Of a stretch of DNA of 64,000 nucleotides, positions 12,060-23,003 are shown one piece after another (the stretch's first letter is position 1; each line of letters starts with the position of its first letter). The position numbers and the translations under genes were made by a program. A model generated the notes under the pieces. That model had not been told where the DNA came from. It was given only the letters and a program-made list of their open reading frames with translations, and did not search any database. Source of the DNA: Botryosphaeria dothidea (Eukaryota > Ascomycota > Dothideomycetes > Botryosphaeriales > Botryosphaeriaceae); assembly GCA_011503125.2 (NCBI GenBank), contig WWBZ02000016.1, positions 1,364,001 to 1,428,000 of the forward strand, in the 5' to 3' direction.

Positions 12060-13381
12060 GAGCAGGCTATCGCTTAGATTTGTCTTTTTACCGTTTTCCA
12101 TTTTTTGTCATCGTTATTAGCGATCTGTACTGGTTACGTCGAGCAGACGATCTGCATGATTTGGTCGCATTATGGCGCGCGGGAACGGCTTTTTTTTTTT
12201 TTTGCATTTACACATGATACCACTGTCGCTACTACGAGCATAGAGCTCTGGGTCAAAGGAAGAAGTAGGGGGAAAGCATTTTGTTGGGAACAAGAGATGG
12301 ATATCTACATTAGGCATTGATACCCGCTCGGATTTCACAATCCTGGAGCTGGAGACGATTTGGAGTCGGGAAGAAATGAACATACTTTCAAATCTCCAAC
12401 AACTTGCCACATGCTGCAGAGCGCTGCCGATTACCACCGCAACGATCTTGACTGACTTTTGCAGATCTCGAGGACTAGATTGCGTACGGCGCGACGTTGA
12501 AGTGGACCTGTGGAGACGACATCTGATAAGAGTTCCGAACGCTGCACCTTGCTCCGCGTTTTGGTTGGCGCTGAACAATCAAGGGACCCTGGCGAGTCAG
12601 CGTTTAAAGGGTCTGGAAGCTCTATAGTGCCACGCCTGCCCCACGCCACGTCAACCCAGCTCAGCCACTGAAGAGGTCCCCCGCGTTTGCAGAACAGCTC
12701 TAGAAGCTAACGATCAGTTCAGATCGGCCCTTTCACGCCTCATCATGGTTACGTGACGACATGGAAGGCTTCCATCACGTGTCCCGCGAAACAACTGGAG
12801 CTCAGCTGAACGTATCATATCGTTCAACCACGAAAGGAAGTGGTCCACTACAAACGCTCGCGTCGATCATCCGTCTGCAAGGCTTGCTCTACGGGCTTTG
12901 TGCAGGAAGACAAAAGATCGCCTAGAACTTTGAAACTTACTGCTCTGCAATCCACGCGAGTTCCCATCGAGTGATTTAGGAGTTACCGTTCTCGTCCTTT
13001 CTACAAGGAGAATTCCCTCCGTAATCGCAGGTGTCTGTTGCTATGTGCAAAGCTCGAAATTGATTTTATTCCTGCGTGTGATGTGCATCCTGTAACCCCG
13101 TGCGCATATCAAACTCTGGTCCGACTGATAGGTCGGTCATGCGATACTCGAAGAAGTGGTTTCTCCGGAACCAACCCGCCACAATTCCGAGCAATCTCTC
13201 TTTGCATTTTCGTCAAGTTATCGAGCCCCGCCAAGGGGTACTTCCTGAGACCTGCCTCAGCGCCATACTCCGATATGCTGTGGTCCTTCTATGCAATCTG
13301 CCCCTCCCAAAAAAAAAAAGTAATATCCCAGAGTACTGCAGACGCCGCCCGAAAACGCCAAACTCCCGAAGCCTCTTCGCT
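12060..13381. other. Convergent intergenic region
   Basis: About 1.3 kb between two gene 3' ends, with a long T run near 12190-12203 and an A run near 13308-13319. Nothing beyond likely polyadenylation signals is recognisable. Small ORFs such as 13038-13409 overlap the end of the next gene in the wrong frame. Confidence 0.4.
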
Positions 13382-14259
13382 CTATTTCTTCGATGTCCTC
13401 GGCTTGTAATCCTTCGGATCCTTCAGATCCAGCTTCGTCTTCAAGTCTCCCGTACTCTTGACCTGCATCTTCTTCTCCGCCTCCTCCTCCTGCTGCTTCC
13501 GCAGCTCCTCCGGCAAGATCCGTCTCTCCAGGCTGATCGGCAGCACCCGTCTCCCATCCACCATCTTCCCCTTCCCCAGCTTATCATCCCACTTGTCGTA
13601 ATACAGCTGCCACTTCAGCCCGTCCACCTGCTCATCCTCATCCAGCTCCACCGCCACGAACCCCTCCCACCCTTCCAGCGTGACCCCCTGCTCGTCGTCC
13701 GTCCAGTCCCACGGCCCAACCATGTGCGCGATGCTCTGCGTGCGATTCCCGTGCGTGAGATGCAAATCGTCCTTGTCCACGTAGATCCAGTTCAACATGG
13801 GCGGGTCGGTCGGCAGCGTGGTAACAAGGCCCCTCTCGCGCGGATCCCTGTCCTCGTCCGGATACATTATGTAGAAGCCCGTGAACGGGTGCGGCGGTGG
13901 CACCCCCGGCTTGGGGGACACCGGCATCCCCGTTTCCTCGTCCTTGGGGCAGACCCAGACCTACCGCGAAAACATCAGCAAAACGAACAGAAGGGTCGGC
14001 GGGAGGGAGGGAGGGAGGGAGGAAGAAGAAGTTCGCTCACCCTTTCCTTGTGCAAAACAATCACGCCCTTATCGATCTCATCCCTCTTGCCGCTCTTGGC
14101 GCCGCAGAAGACGTCGATGTAGAACTTGACCATGCGCGTCTCGTTGGCGGCCTCCTTGTTCTGCTCCTTCTGGTGGTGCACGCCCTCGGCCACGCCCGTC
14201 ACCACGGGGATGCCCGTGATGACGCCGCCGTAGAAGATGCCCATGCCAAGAAAGGCCAT
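13382..14259 (-). CDS. Conserved fungal protein of unknown function
   Basis: Exons 14259-14041 and 13960-13382, 265 residues. The 80-nt intron has a GTGAGC donor and holds a (GGGA)n tract on the plus strand. The N-terminus (MAFLGMGIFYGGVITGIPVVTGVAEGV) is hydrophobic and could be a membrane anchor or signal. The conserved core reads HPFTGFYIMYPDEDR, WIYVDKDDLHLTHGNRTQS, HMVGPWDWTDDEQGVTLEGWEGFVAVE and a WQLYYDKWDD segment, followed by a charged C-terminal helix (LPEELRKQQEEEAEKK). This arrangement is typical of an uncharacterised family widespread in Pezizomycotina; no reaction is known to me. Confidence 0.8.
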
Positions 14260-15091
14260 TCTTTCCTGCCCCCTTTTTTCGGTGTCGTGTCGTGCAGGAC
14301 GCGCGTGTTCGAGGCTGAGCCAAACTTTCCCAACTCTTATCTGAAAGAACTTTTTTTTCCGCAGCTGGAGTTGAGTGCTGTTTGAGATGAAGAACGTAGA
14401 ACTAAATCAAAAACTCTGAAGAATTCTGGTATCTTGTAAGAGGAATTTCAGTGTCTAAAGTTCAGCTGCGGGGCAAGGGGAGAAGTGCAACAATAGGCAT
14501 CTTGGAAGGCTGACACGGGAGGTGTGGATGCGCCGCTAAAATTGACGTCACTGGCAGGGATGATAGCTATAATGAGCGTATCCGCTCGTCACGCACACTA
14601 ACGCTGCGGAAAATAGTGGAACCTGCCGAAAGGAATCGAAACCACCATTCGTTCTCATCAAAGATGCATACAGCTTTTAAGCTTTTGCGTACGGCCACTA
14701 TGCTCTTCTTCCATCAAACACAATAGAGGGAAGCTTGCAGATTAAAACGAGAACAAAAAATGCATTCTGGTATACAAATGCCGCCCGCCAATTGAAAAAG
14801 TCCTAGGATCGAAAAGCTCAGTCTTTGGGCAGACCAAATACAAACAATTAAACAAAAAACGGTAGCAACTGGCACGCCGATGCGTTTGACCTGCCACAAT
14901 GCACCTGTAAAGCCCTTGCCCCCATCCAGCTCCGGTCTTATGTCCAGGTCCTCCAACATCCCATAATGACAAGATGAAAAGGAAAATCGAGAACCGCCTT
15001 TGGGAAATACAAGCGTGAAAAGGAAACAAGAGCGCCGTCCGGCTTGTGCGATGAAATGTGTGAATTGGTGCTTGCTCTTCGCAAGACATGT
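14260..15091. other. Intergenic region between two minus-strand genes
   Basis: About 830 bp holding the 3' end region of SLA2 and the promoter of the gene starting at 14259. A+T-rich; no other gene seen. Confidence 0.4.
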
Positions 15092-18000
15092 TTACTCCTC
15101 CTGGTACGAAAGCTTGCGCATCTCGCCAAGACGGTGCCTGGCCGACGAAAGCGCGTTCTCGAGCTGCAGAATCTCCACCTGTGTGCCAATCCAATCAGTA
15201 TATATCCCCACGTCAAAGTATTGGGCTTGCGAGGGATTCGACATACCTGTTGCTCCATTTCCCTGACCTTGAACTCGTGACCTGACAGCTTGCTGTAATC
15301 CACAGCCTCGTCGCCGTCCTGGTTACGCTCGTTAATGATCTGCTGGACCTGGCGGACGAGCGCGCGGCACGCTTGCGTGACCGTCTTGCTAGCAGCCTCC
15401 AGGCGATCCTGTGTCTTGGACATGAAACTGGCCTTGACACGAGAAGCCGCCACAAGCTGGGCTGTCGAAGCCGCCACATCGTTCGACGCAACGATCAACT
15501 GCTCAGGGGTGTTGCGGCCAGAGATGACACCATCGGCCGTCTCAATGAGCAGGTTGGTCGAATTAGCTACCGCCTTAGCAGCAGAAATGAGACCCTCAGT
15601 CCAACGGTTGTTTTTCTTATAGAAAGCCGTACGAGAAGAGGTTCCCTTGCCCTCACGTACAATCTCCTGCTGGGATTCCGTCGCCGCCTTGATGAGGCGC
15701 GCAATGGCGTTCGTGACCTCGATCGCCGCGCCGAGAATGGCGTCGTGGATCTTGAGTTCATACGTCGAGTAGGAATCGCGCGACCTGTCCTTGAGCTTGC
15801 TGAGACGCTCGGTGGCGGCAAGAATGGCGTTGGCAGCGTTGGCCATCTCGCGGTCGACAAGGTCTCCGAGATCACCCTGGTTGGCCGAAATCTTGCTCTT
15901 GGGCGCGAAAGCATCGGCCAGCTTGGAGAGCTTCTGCAGGTTCAGCTGAACTTCGCTGTTGCAGTTGAGGACCACGTCAGTCTTCTGCAGGTCTTCCATT
16001 CCTTCCAGTCTGAAAGACTGCAACGAGCGGAAAAAGCCTACTGTCGACTCAGCCGAATGCCTCGCGGCGGCAATGAGCTGGTCGCTCTTCTTCTCATCCG
16101 AAGCAAACCTTGTCAGACCCTTGACGTTGCTAAGGACATCAGCAATAGAGCCAGAGAAGGTGTTGACGGTGCGGATAATCTCCGCATGAGTGGCGTTCGG
16201 GCCATCCGCAATGAAGTTGTTGTAGGCCGTTGAGAACTCCATGGCACACGAAGATGCCTTCTCAATCTGAGACAGGACATACGCGCCAGAAGCGTTCTGG
16301 TTTCCTGCTTGCATCGAAGAGTCGAGCTCGTACAGCGCGTCGTCAACTCGTTGCACACCACTCTGGAGGACGGAGTCTATTATATCGCCAATCTTCCTGA
16401 GGTTGTCCAAGATCACTGTATCGAAGACCTCATCGCTGGCATTGTTCGATGCCTGCTGGTTCATCTTGAGCTCGTTGAGCTCCAAGAGCGTCTGGTCCAT
16501 TCCGGCCTTGAAGATCTCGAGCTCGTCTTCCTTCTCACGCAGCTGGCGCTCAAGCTCAGAATCACCCTCGCGGAACCTCAGCTGCAGATCCTCGAGCTGG
16601 CGGTTCTTGTTCCGCAGCGCCTCCTCGAGATCCGCGATCTCGCGGTTGTGCCTCGAAAGCATGGCAGACAGCTCAGAGCCCTTGTTACGGTCCGCTTGGT
16701 CAGCCCTATCCAGTGCTAGGCGCAGTTCACGCTGCAGCTTCTCAACCTCGTCCTTGTGACCTCCAGTAGTCCGATCCTTCTCGTGCAGAGCACGGTCACG
16801 CTCACGGATCATATCGGCCAGTTCGAGGTTCTTGGTCTTAAGCTCGCGCTGAAGCTTCTCGCGCTGGTCAATAGCCTCCTGTGCCGAAGCGGCCTTGAGC
16901 TGCACCGACTTGAACTTCTGCAGGAGCTCCAGGTGTTCATGTCGCAGCTGAGAATAGAGCTTGGCGAGAGCCTCATACTTGCTGCGCCAGGTGTTCAACT
17001 GCTCCTGCAGCGCACGGATCTGGTCATCCTTGGACTGCGATTGCTGGGCGAAGTTGCCGGAGATGGACTGAAGTTCGCCTTCCAAAGCCTTCACACGAGC
17101 GTCATACTGCTGAAGCAAAAGCTGATCCTGCTGGTACTGGTTGCGGGCAGCCAAATTTTCTCTCTCCAGCTCGGCCATACGTCCCTGGGTCTGCTGAGCA
17201 AATTGCTCGCGGGCAAGTTGCTCTTGCGCCAACCTGGCTTGCTCGGCAGCCATTCTCTGCTGTTCCTCAAAGTCCCGTTGGGCACGCATTTGCTCCTCCT
17301 GTTGACGGCGCTGAGCCTCTTCCCACTGCTGGGCCAACCTCCTCTGTTCAGCCTCATACTCCTCCTGTTGTCTCTTCTGCTCGTTCTTCCAGAACTCGTT
17401 GATGGGCTCGGGGTCGACGGAGGCAGCGCGTTTCGGAGTATCTTCGTCCTTCTTTGGCCTAGCAGGCAAGGCGGGGCGGTCCTCGTCTTCGGACAGGAGG
17501 TTGGGCGGGTCTTGGGGAAGCTTAGGCACAGTAATCAAGCTAGTGAGATATCTAAGGTTGGAGCACTCGTAGTAGAACTTGACGAGGCGATAGTGCTGGG
17601 CGTCGTAACGGCCGCGCAGGGGAGCCAGGGCTTCGTCATCGCCGAGTGTAGTATGCATGGCGCGCAGCATGCTCGTGATAAACTTGTAGATACCATAGCT
17701 CTCCTGTACGAGCGGCACCAGCGCGGAAATGCGGCACTCATTGTTGGTGCCGTTACGGAAGTGTGAGAAGATGAGCTTCTGGAAGGAGTCGATCTGATCC
17801 TGCAGGGTCATTAAATCGGAGATGGTCTCGTAGCCCTCGTTAGGGTCGTTGATGGACTTCAAGCTAATGTATTCCTCGTACTCGAAGGTGCCGTTGAACT
17901 CGGGGTGCTGGCGGTGGAAGGCAAGCTTGGCCATGAGGTAGTAGACGTATTCGGAGATCAGCGGGGCGTATCCTGCAGGGCGGAGGTCAGAACAGGGGGC

Positions 18001-18616
18001 CCGGGCCGCGGGGCAGGGAGCATACCTCTGATGCCTTCGCCGCCGGCAACGCCGCGCTGCAAGCTCTCGAGAAAGCCAATGTGTGCCTGCGCCTGCTTGA
18101 GTACTATGGGGTGGCCCTCCTGAAGCACCTTGTGAATGGTAATAAGGGCCTTGAAGGTCTGGACCTCATCGGCCAGGATGGGTTGCCTGTAATTTACGTC
18201 AAGCCCGCCCTTGTTGTTGCGAAGCTCACTGGGGATAACGCACACTTTCATGCCAGCCCAAAACGAGTCTGAGTTCTTGTGATCCCAGGTGTAGACGATG
18301 GCTGCGCGGACATGCTTGCCTGGTGGACGTGAGTGGCCGGCCACGGTCTGGGTGCGGATGGGAGGGCTTACGCTTCGGGGCGGTCTCATCTGTGCGACAA
18401 CGGGTCAGCCAGCAGGTTTTGGAGGGGATTGGGGACGTGGCGGGGGTAACGCACCTATGCTGGTAGCTTTGCGGATGTTGATGGCAAGCTCCGACTCCTA
18501 TCCGGCTGTCAGTATGTCGCGCAAGCTGGGTCGCCGGGCGCGCGCTTGAAGCTTGCAACGACAGTCGAGGAATGACGCACCTGCTTGCCCATGTCGACAT
18601 TTCGTGAGCCGTACAT
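15092..18616 (-). CDS. SLA2: Sla2/End4 (HIP1R-type) endocytic actin adaptor
   Basis: Links clathrin-coat membranes to actin at endocytic sites and the hyphal tip. Six exons: 18616-18581, 18497-18455, 18389-18372 (18 nt), 18319-18026, 17972-15247 and 15178-15092; 1067 residues. The ANTH domain (residues 1 to about 280) shows ESELAINIRKATSIDETAPK, KHVRAAIVYTWDH and the strongly conserved QPILADEVQTFKALITIHKVLQEGHP. A proline-rich linker and a long Gln/Glu/Lys coiled coil (roughly 400-730) follow. The C-terminus is an I/LWEQ talin-like actin-binding module ending in a latch helix (VEILQLENALSSARHRLGEMRKLSYQEE). In many ascomycetes SLA2 flanks the mating-type locus; no MAT gene or APN2 lies next to it here. 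Identity is secure; the start was set by the short conserved first exon (MYGSRNVDMGKQ). Confidence 0.95.
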
Positions 18617-19444
18617 GGCGGCGGCTGGTGCCTGGCGCTTCCGGGCTCAGGCGCAATCGGGAGACGGTGGGACACGGACTGGTGGTGCGGCCGAGGGGTT
18701 GGCGGCAGCTGCTGGGGAAGAAGGAAAAGAGCTGGAAGGACGTTGGTGGAGCTCCGGAGAAAAGAGCGGTACTCGAGGGGCCGGCTAGGGAGCAGCGGGA
18801 CGTGAAGCTGGAGTAATTGCGATTGCTAGGCTGGCGGAAGCTCCGTTGTCAGTGTTGGACATGGGATGGAGGGCGGCGACGATCAGGCCAAGCCCACTCC
18901 GCCAGCGAATGTGCGTCAGCGCCCTCCGCCGCCCGCCCGCTGCCCAATCTTCACCAAGACCCAAGCCTCCCTGCATGCTTTCGTGGACAATGACGTTGCC
19001 CACCTGTGCCTATTTGTTCCCGGCCGCATCGCGAAAATTTTATCCCTTCGCTGGCACCCCTCAGCACGCTCAGCTGTCGACCTCGATGCCCCTCCCCCGA
19101 TGGAACCCCAGGCAGCCATATTGTTGTATCACCGCCGCAAAGACGTCACTCGCAGGAGGACAAGCATATTTCAGCCAACAGTCTGGGCATCAGCCTGCAA
19201 TTGCGCCAACGCCAGTCCCCGGGCGCCATCGCTGATGACTTTCCATTGCGTCTGTCAATGCGCTCCTTTCTCCGAGTCAGGCAGGTCACTTTTCATTTTG
19301 CGTGTCTTGCATGCTTTGGGTCACAAAATCAAATTTGCAAGCTATATACAAGAAGTCCGAAACTCTCTCGTTCGTACCCAACAGAATTTGCATGCAGGAA
19401 GTCAAAAGATTTTCAGTCATACGTCCATTTCACGTCGCTCTTTT
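18617..19444. other. SLA2 promoter and GH5 3' region
   Basis: About 830 bp upstream of SLA2 and downstream of the GH5 stop codon. Open frames cross it on the plus strand and run into the GH5 gene antisense; they lack recognisable protein features. Confidence 0.4.
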
Positions 19445-21247
19445 TTAAACCGTAAGCGTGTAGTTGACCGAGTTGCCCGGCACGCGGGGGTAGAACTCGA
19501 TCGTGAAGACGGTCGACTTGCCCTTGCTGAGGACGCCCTTGACCGCGGCGCTGGTGAGGATGATGTTGGACGCATCCCAGTTCCACTGGTTGCTGTAGGT
19601 CGCGCGGCCCTTCTCCAGCGGGCCGAGGTACTGCGTCCAGTCGTCGAACACGATCGTGCCGTCGGTCGTCAGCGCCAGGACGGTCGCCGGCTTGCTCAGG
19701 CCCTTGTACGTGATGGGGATGGTGAAGTCGGAGCCGTTGTCCGCGGCCGCGGCCGTGGTGCTGTTGCTGGCGACGGTGGGCGTGTCCCACTGCACAATCT
19801 GGACCTCGATGTCGGCGCCGGCGGAGAACGAGAGGGTCAGGTTGGCCTTGACGCCGGGCGCCGCGTCCGTGGAGACGTGCTGCGACAAGAAGGATTGGGT
19901 GAATGTGATGCTGGAGCCGTTGGTCGAGTAGTCACTGCCCTCGGCGAGCGGGTTGCCGCCAACGCTGATGCTTGAGAGGGTGTTGTCGTTGAAGAGGAAG
20001 GGCAGGCTCTGGGCAACAACAGGCGTGCCAACCTGGTGCCAGATGTACGCCGAGGTGAACTGGCTGGTCGCCTGTCCGTCCTCGGTGCTGTCGGGAAGAG
20101 AGTTCGAGACACCGTCAACCGCGTTAAGGTAGATGTCGATGGCACTCTGGTCGCGCCAAGTGTGGGCGCTGCGGTCAAGGAAGTCGTTACCGTTATCCCA
20201 GAGGACGGTGGAGGTGTTGTACTTGTTAGCCGTGCGGATGATGAAGTCGAAGTACTTCCAGCGGGCTGCCGATTCAGTGGCCACAGGAGAAGCGGCCCAC
20301 TCGCCAATGATAAGAGGAACATCGGTGAAGTTGTTGCGGATATTGGCAAGGTCCGCCTCGAGGGTGGCCTTGTCCTCGTCAGAACCCCACCTAGTCTTAC
20401 CCCAGGCGCTGAAGATGAAGTCGTAAGGAGAGTAGTAGTGGTATTGAATAGCCCACGGGTTGCTGAAGTTGGAGCTCGGGGGCTCAAACCATTGGCTGGT
20501 CTTAATGCTGTCCTCGCCCAGACCAGGGAGGGTGACGACACGCTGTGCGTTAAATCCACCCGCCTCGTTGATTGCCTTCAGCATGATGTTGTTGAGCTTG
20601 TTCAGCTCAGCGCCATGCTCGGCGGTGGTACCCGGGGGCTCGTTGATGGGCTCAAAGGCGACGAGCTCGGACTTGCATGCAAGCTTCTCGCCAATCTGGT
20701 ACCAGAGCTTGTAGAACTTCTCCTCAATGAGGGTGTAGTTGGCTCCGGAAGCAGTTAAATCGGCCCACACCCAGCTGTCGTGGTGAACGTTGACGATGGT
20801 GTAGAAGCCGCGGTCAGTGATCATGTCGACCACATCCTCAACACGCTGCAGCCATGCCGGGTCGACAGTGTAGTCAGGAGCCTCAGAGGTAAAGTGGTAG
20901 GCCCAGGTGACTGAAAAGGTAGATTAGACGTGGATTCTACAAGATTCAATGTCGAAGTACTTACTGGGCAGGCGGATACCCTTGAATCCGGCCTTCTTGA
21001 CATCGTCAAAAGTATCCTCGGTGACAGGAGCGTTGTTCCAGTCGCCCTCATCCTCGACCGCGTCAAGGGTATTTCCCAAGTTCCAGCCCGGGTTCATAGC
21101 ATCGACAAACTGCTGGGCAGTGATCGCATTGAAAGTGCCGTTGCACACGGTAGCAGACACTGAAGAAGAAGCGTAAGCCGAAAGCGGCAGCGCTGAGGCC
21201 AGATGGCCCAGCTGCGAGAGCCCGGCAGCGTAAAGAAATGATCTCAT
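19445..21247 (-). CDS. Secreted GH5 endo-beta-glucanase with CBM_X2 and CBM46-like modules
   Basis: Predicted endoglucanase acting on cellulose or mixed/xyloglucan-type beta-glucans outside the cell. Exons 21247-20965 and 20910-19445, 582 residues. A signal peptide (MRSFLYAAGLSQLGHLASALP) precedes a GH5 catalytic domain. Seen there are NPGWNLGNTLDA, GFKGIRLPITW, VNVHHDSW, the acid/base in FEPINEP (about E185) and the nucleophile in PLIIGEW (about E298). After residue 380 comes an immunoglobulin-like CBM_X2 region (LPFLFNDNTLSSISVGGNPLAEG..), then a CBM46-like tail (PITYKGLSKPATVLAL..FDDWTQYLGP..IEFYPRVPGNSVNYT). This three-module plan is best known from bacterial GH5_4 enzymes. There is no CBM1. 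The upstream ATG at 21334 would bury the signal peptide, so 21247 was preferred. Subfamily and substrate are inference. Confidence 0.9.
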
Positions 21248-23003
21248 GGTGGGAGGATTGGAAACACTCAAACGAACGAAAGAAAGCCTCAGAAACCAGA
21301 TGCTGAAGGCGGAGAATGAGAGCTGCGAAGCCAAGGGAGAGACTTGAGGCCTGGGAAACAGTGGGAAAGTATGAGCTTATATCTCAGGGCCACCGGGTTA
21401 GCCGATAGTCTGCTGGCAGCTGTAAAAGCCGGCGGGCCGCACATCCCAGGATGGCGCTGGTCGACTACGATTACTGCGTAGGGACGGACACGAGGCTCGT
21501 CAAGCACGAAAGCGCTCCTGATCGTCCCCTTCCAATCTAGGCCCTGGCAAGGCCGACGGTGAGCGGGCCAGGGTAGGTTAAGCATAAGAATTGAGTGGAC
21601 TGGAATAGATGAATTTGTTTAACGCGATCGCTCTCTCCACCCTCCACAGCCGGAAGTTTTGCGAAGCGAGGGCCCGTAGCAAGTTGAAACGCCCCGCTTG
21701 AAACACCGCCTCGGCTCCGTGCTGGCAATACGGTGACGGAAGGGTCGGAAGACATGGTTCGTCGACGCAGAGAAAAGGAAAGTGAATGGTGCAAGAACGG
21801 AGCGAATCAGACGATGCGGCAAGTCGAGATGCAGGAACCGACGGTCCGTCGACCGCATTGGCGAGCTCTCGACCCCTGAACCCCCATCCCCTTTTGGCCA
21901 GCTAATAGCTCTGCCATCCACTCTGTACAGCAGCACATAGCAGCCGCCCGCTAACGCCTCCCTCCAACGGCACGGAGGCCTCTGTAAAATAAGCACATTT
22001 TGGCGCCATGGCTGCACGGCAGCTTATACAATCTTCCACCAATCGTGCACCGTGCTGATCGCCCGCCGCCGTTGTCACAGACATACGAGCTTTTGAAACA
22101 GCAGGGCGCATAACAACGACATAGCTACTTCGGAAATACCCGAGCTCTAGAAGCACTGGAAAATGCCCGCAAAACCGCTCTGCCTGTGTATATGTCATGG
22201 GCAAGGGCACTGATGAATCTCAGGAAACCTTAAAGCTTCTTTTCTCTTAAATATCGTGTTTCACAGATTGGTGCCGTTAATCTACGCCACAAGCTGCCAA
22301 CACATCACCAGAAGAGCCACATGACGCCATCTACTGCCACAGACACGGACAATTCATCATGAAGAACCCCAAGCACCAAACACGATCACCAGCCAGTCTC
22401 CAGAGCACATCAGAGCAGTAAAATAACACCACAACGCCATCTCGCCTCGCCAAAGACACATATCCATCGTGCCCATGAAGGAAAAGAAAAACAAGCCCGG
22501 AGAGAAGAAGGATAATTTACCGATGCCCGATTAAACTAGCATACACAGGCTGTGCACAAGCAAGCCCAAAAAGTGAGAATAAGAGAAATCCAGAGAGATG
22601 AAGAGAGATTCGGCTAAATTGCCACGCCGCTGGAAAGAACAACGCAGAGAAGATGAATCGAGAAAAGAATACCCAAGAAAGAAAACACTGGGAGCGAGCA
22701 AAGTCGAAAGTCAAAACAGAATTCGCTGTCCTACCCCGACCTAGACATGTACTGTTTTCCCCCTTAACACCATACGCCATTTTGTTTTTGTTTTCAATCA
22801 CACAAGTCCAGGAAGAAGAAAAAGGAGTTGTAGAGAGGCAGAGTCAACCAAGGCTCGGTTACACTCCAGCGTGCTCAGTCCGTCCCGTAAATGTTAGTAG
22901 AGGGCTGTGGAAAAGACTCTTTGTGGGAATGTTGCACAGGCGCTCGAGGCCGCAACTCGTCGAGGGTCGGGCTGTGCGTCCGACATCGTTCGTCGGGTCG
23001 TAT
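21248..23003. other. GH5 upstream region and 3' region of the RRM gene
   Basis: About 1.75 kb. The proximal part is the GH5 promoter. The distal part (22200-22800) is A-rich with many short purine runs, consistent with the 3' end of the RRM gene that terminates at 23004. No additional gene found. Confidence 0.4.
21377..21381 (-). promoter_or_regulatory. Probable TATA box of the GH5 gene
   Basis: GATATAAG on the minus strand, 130-134 bp upstream of the ATG at 21247. Position and sequence fit a TATA-driven inducible fungal promoter. Confidence 0.45.

Noticed and set aside
18866..19975. 369-codon plus-strand frame between SLA2 and GH5
   Set aside because: Half lies antisense to the GH5 tail; no signal, domain or splice evidence.
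15092..21247. Mating-type locus next to SLA2
   Set aside because: No alpha-box or HMG protein and no APN2 found in any frame nearby.
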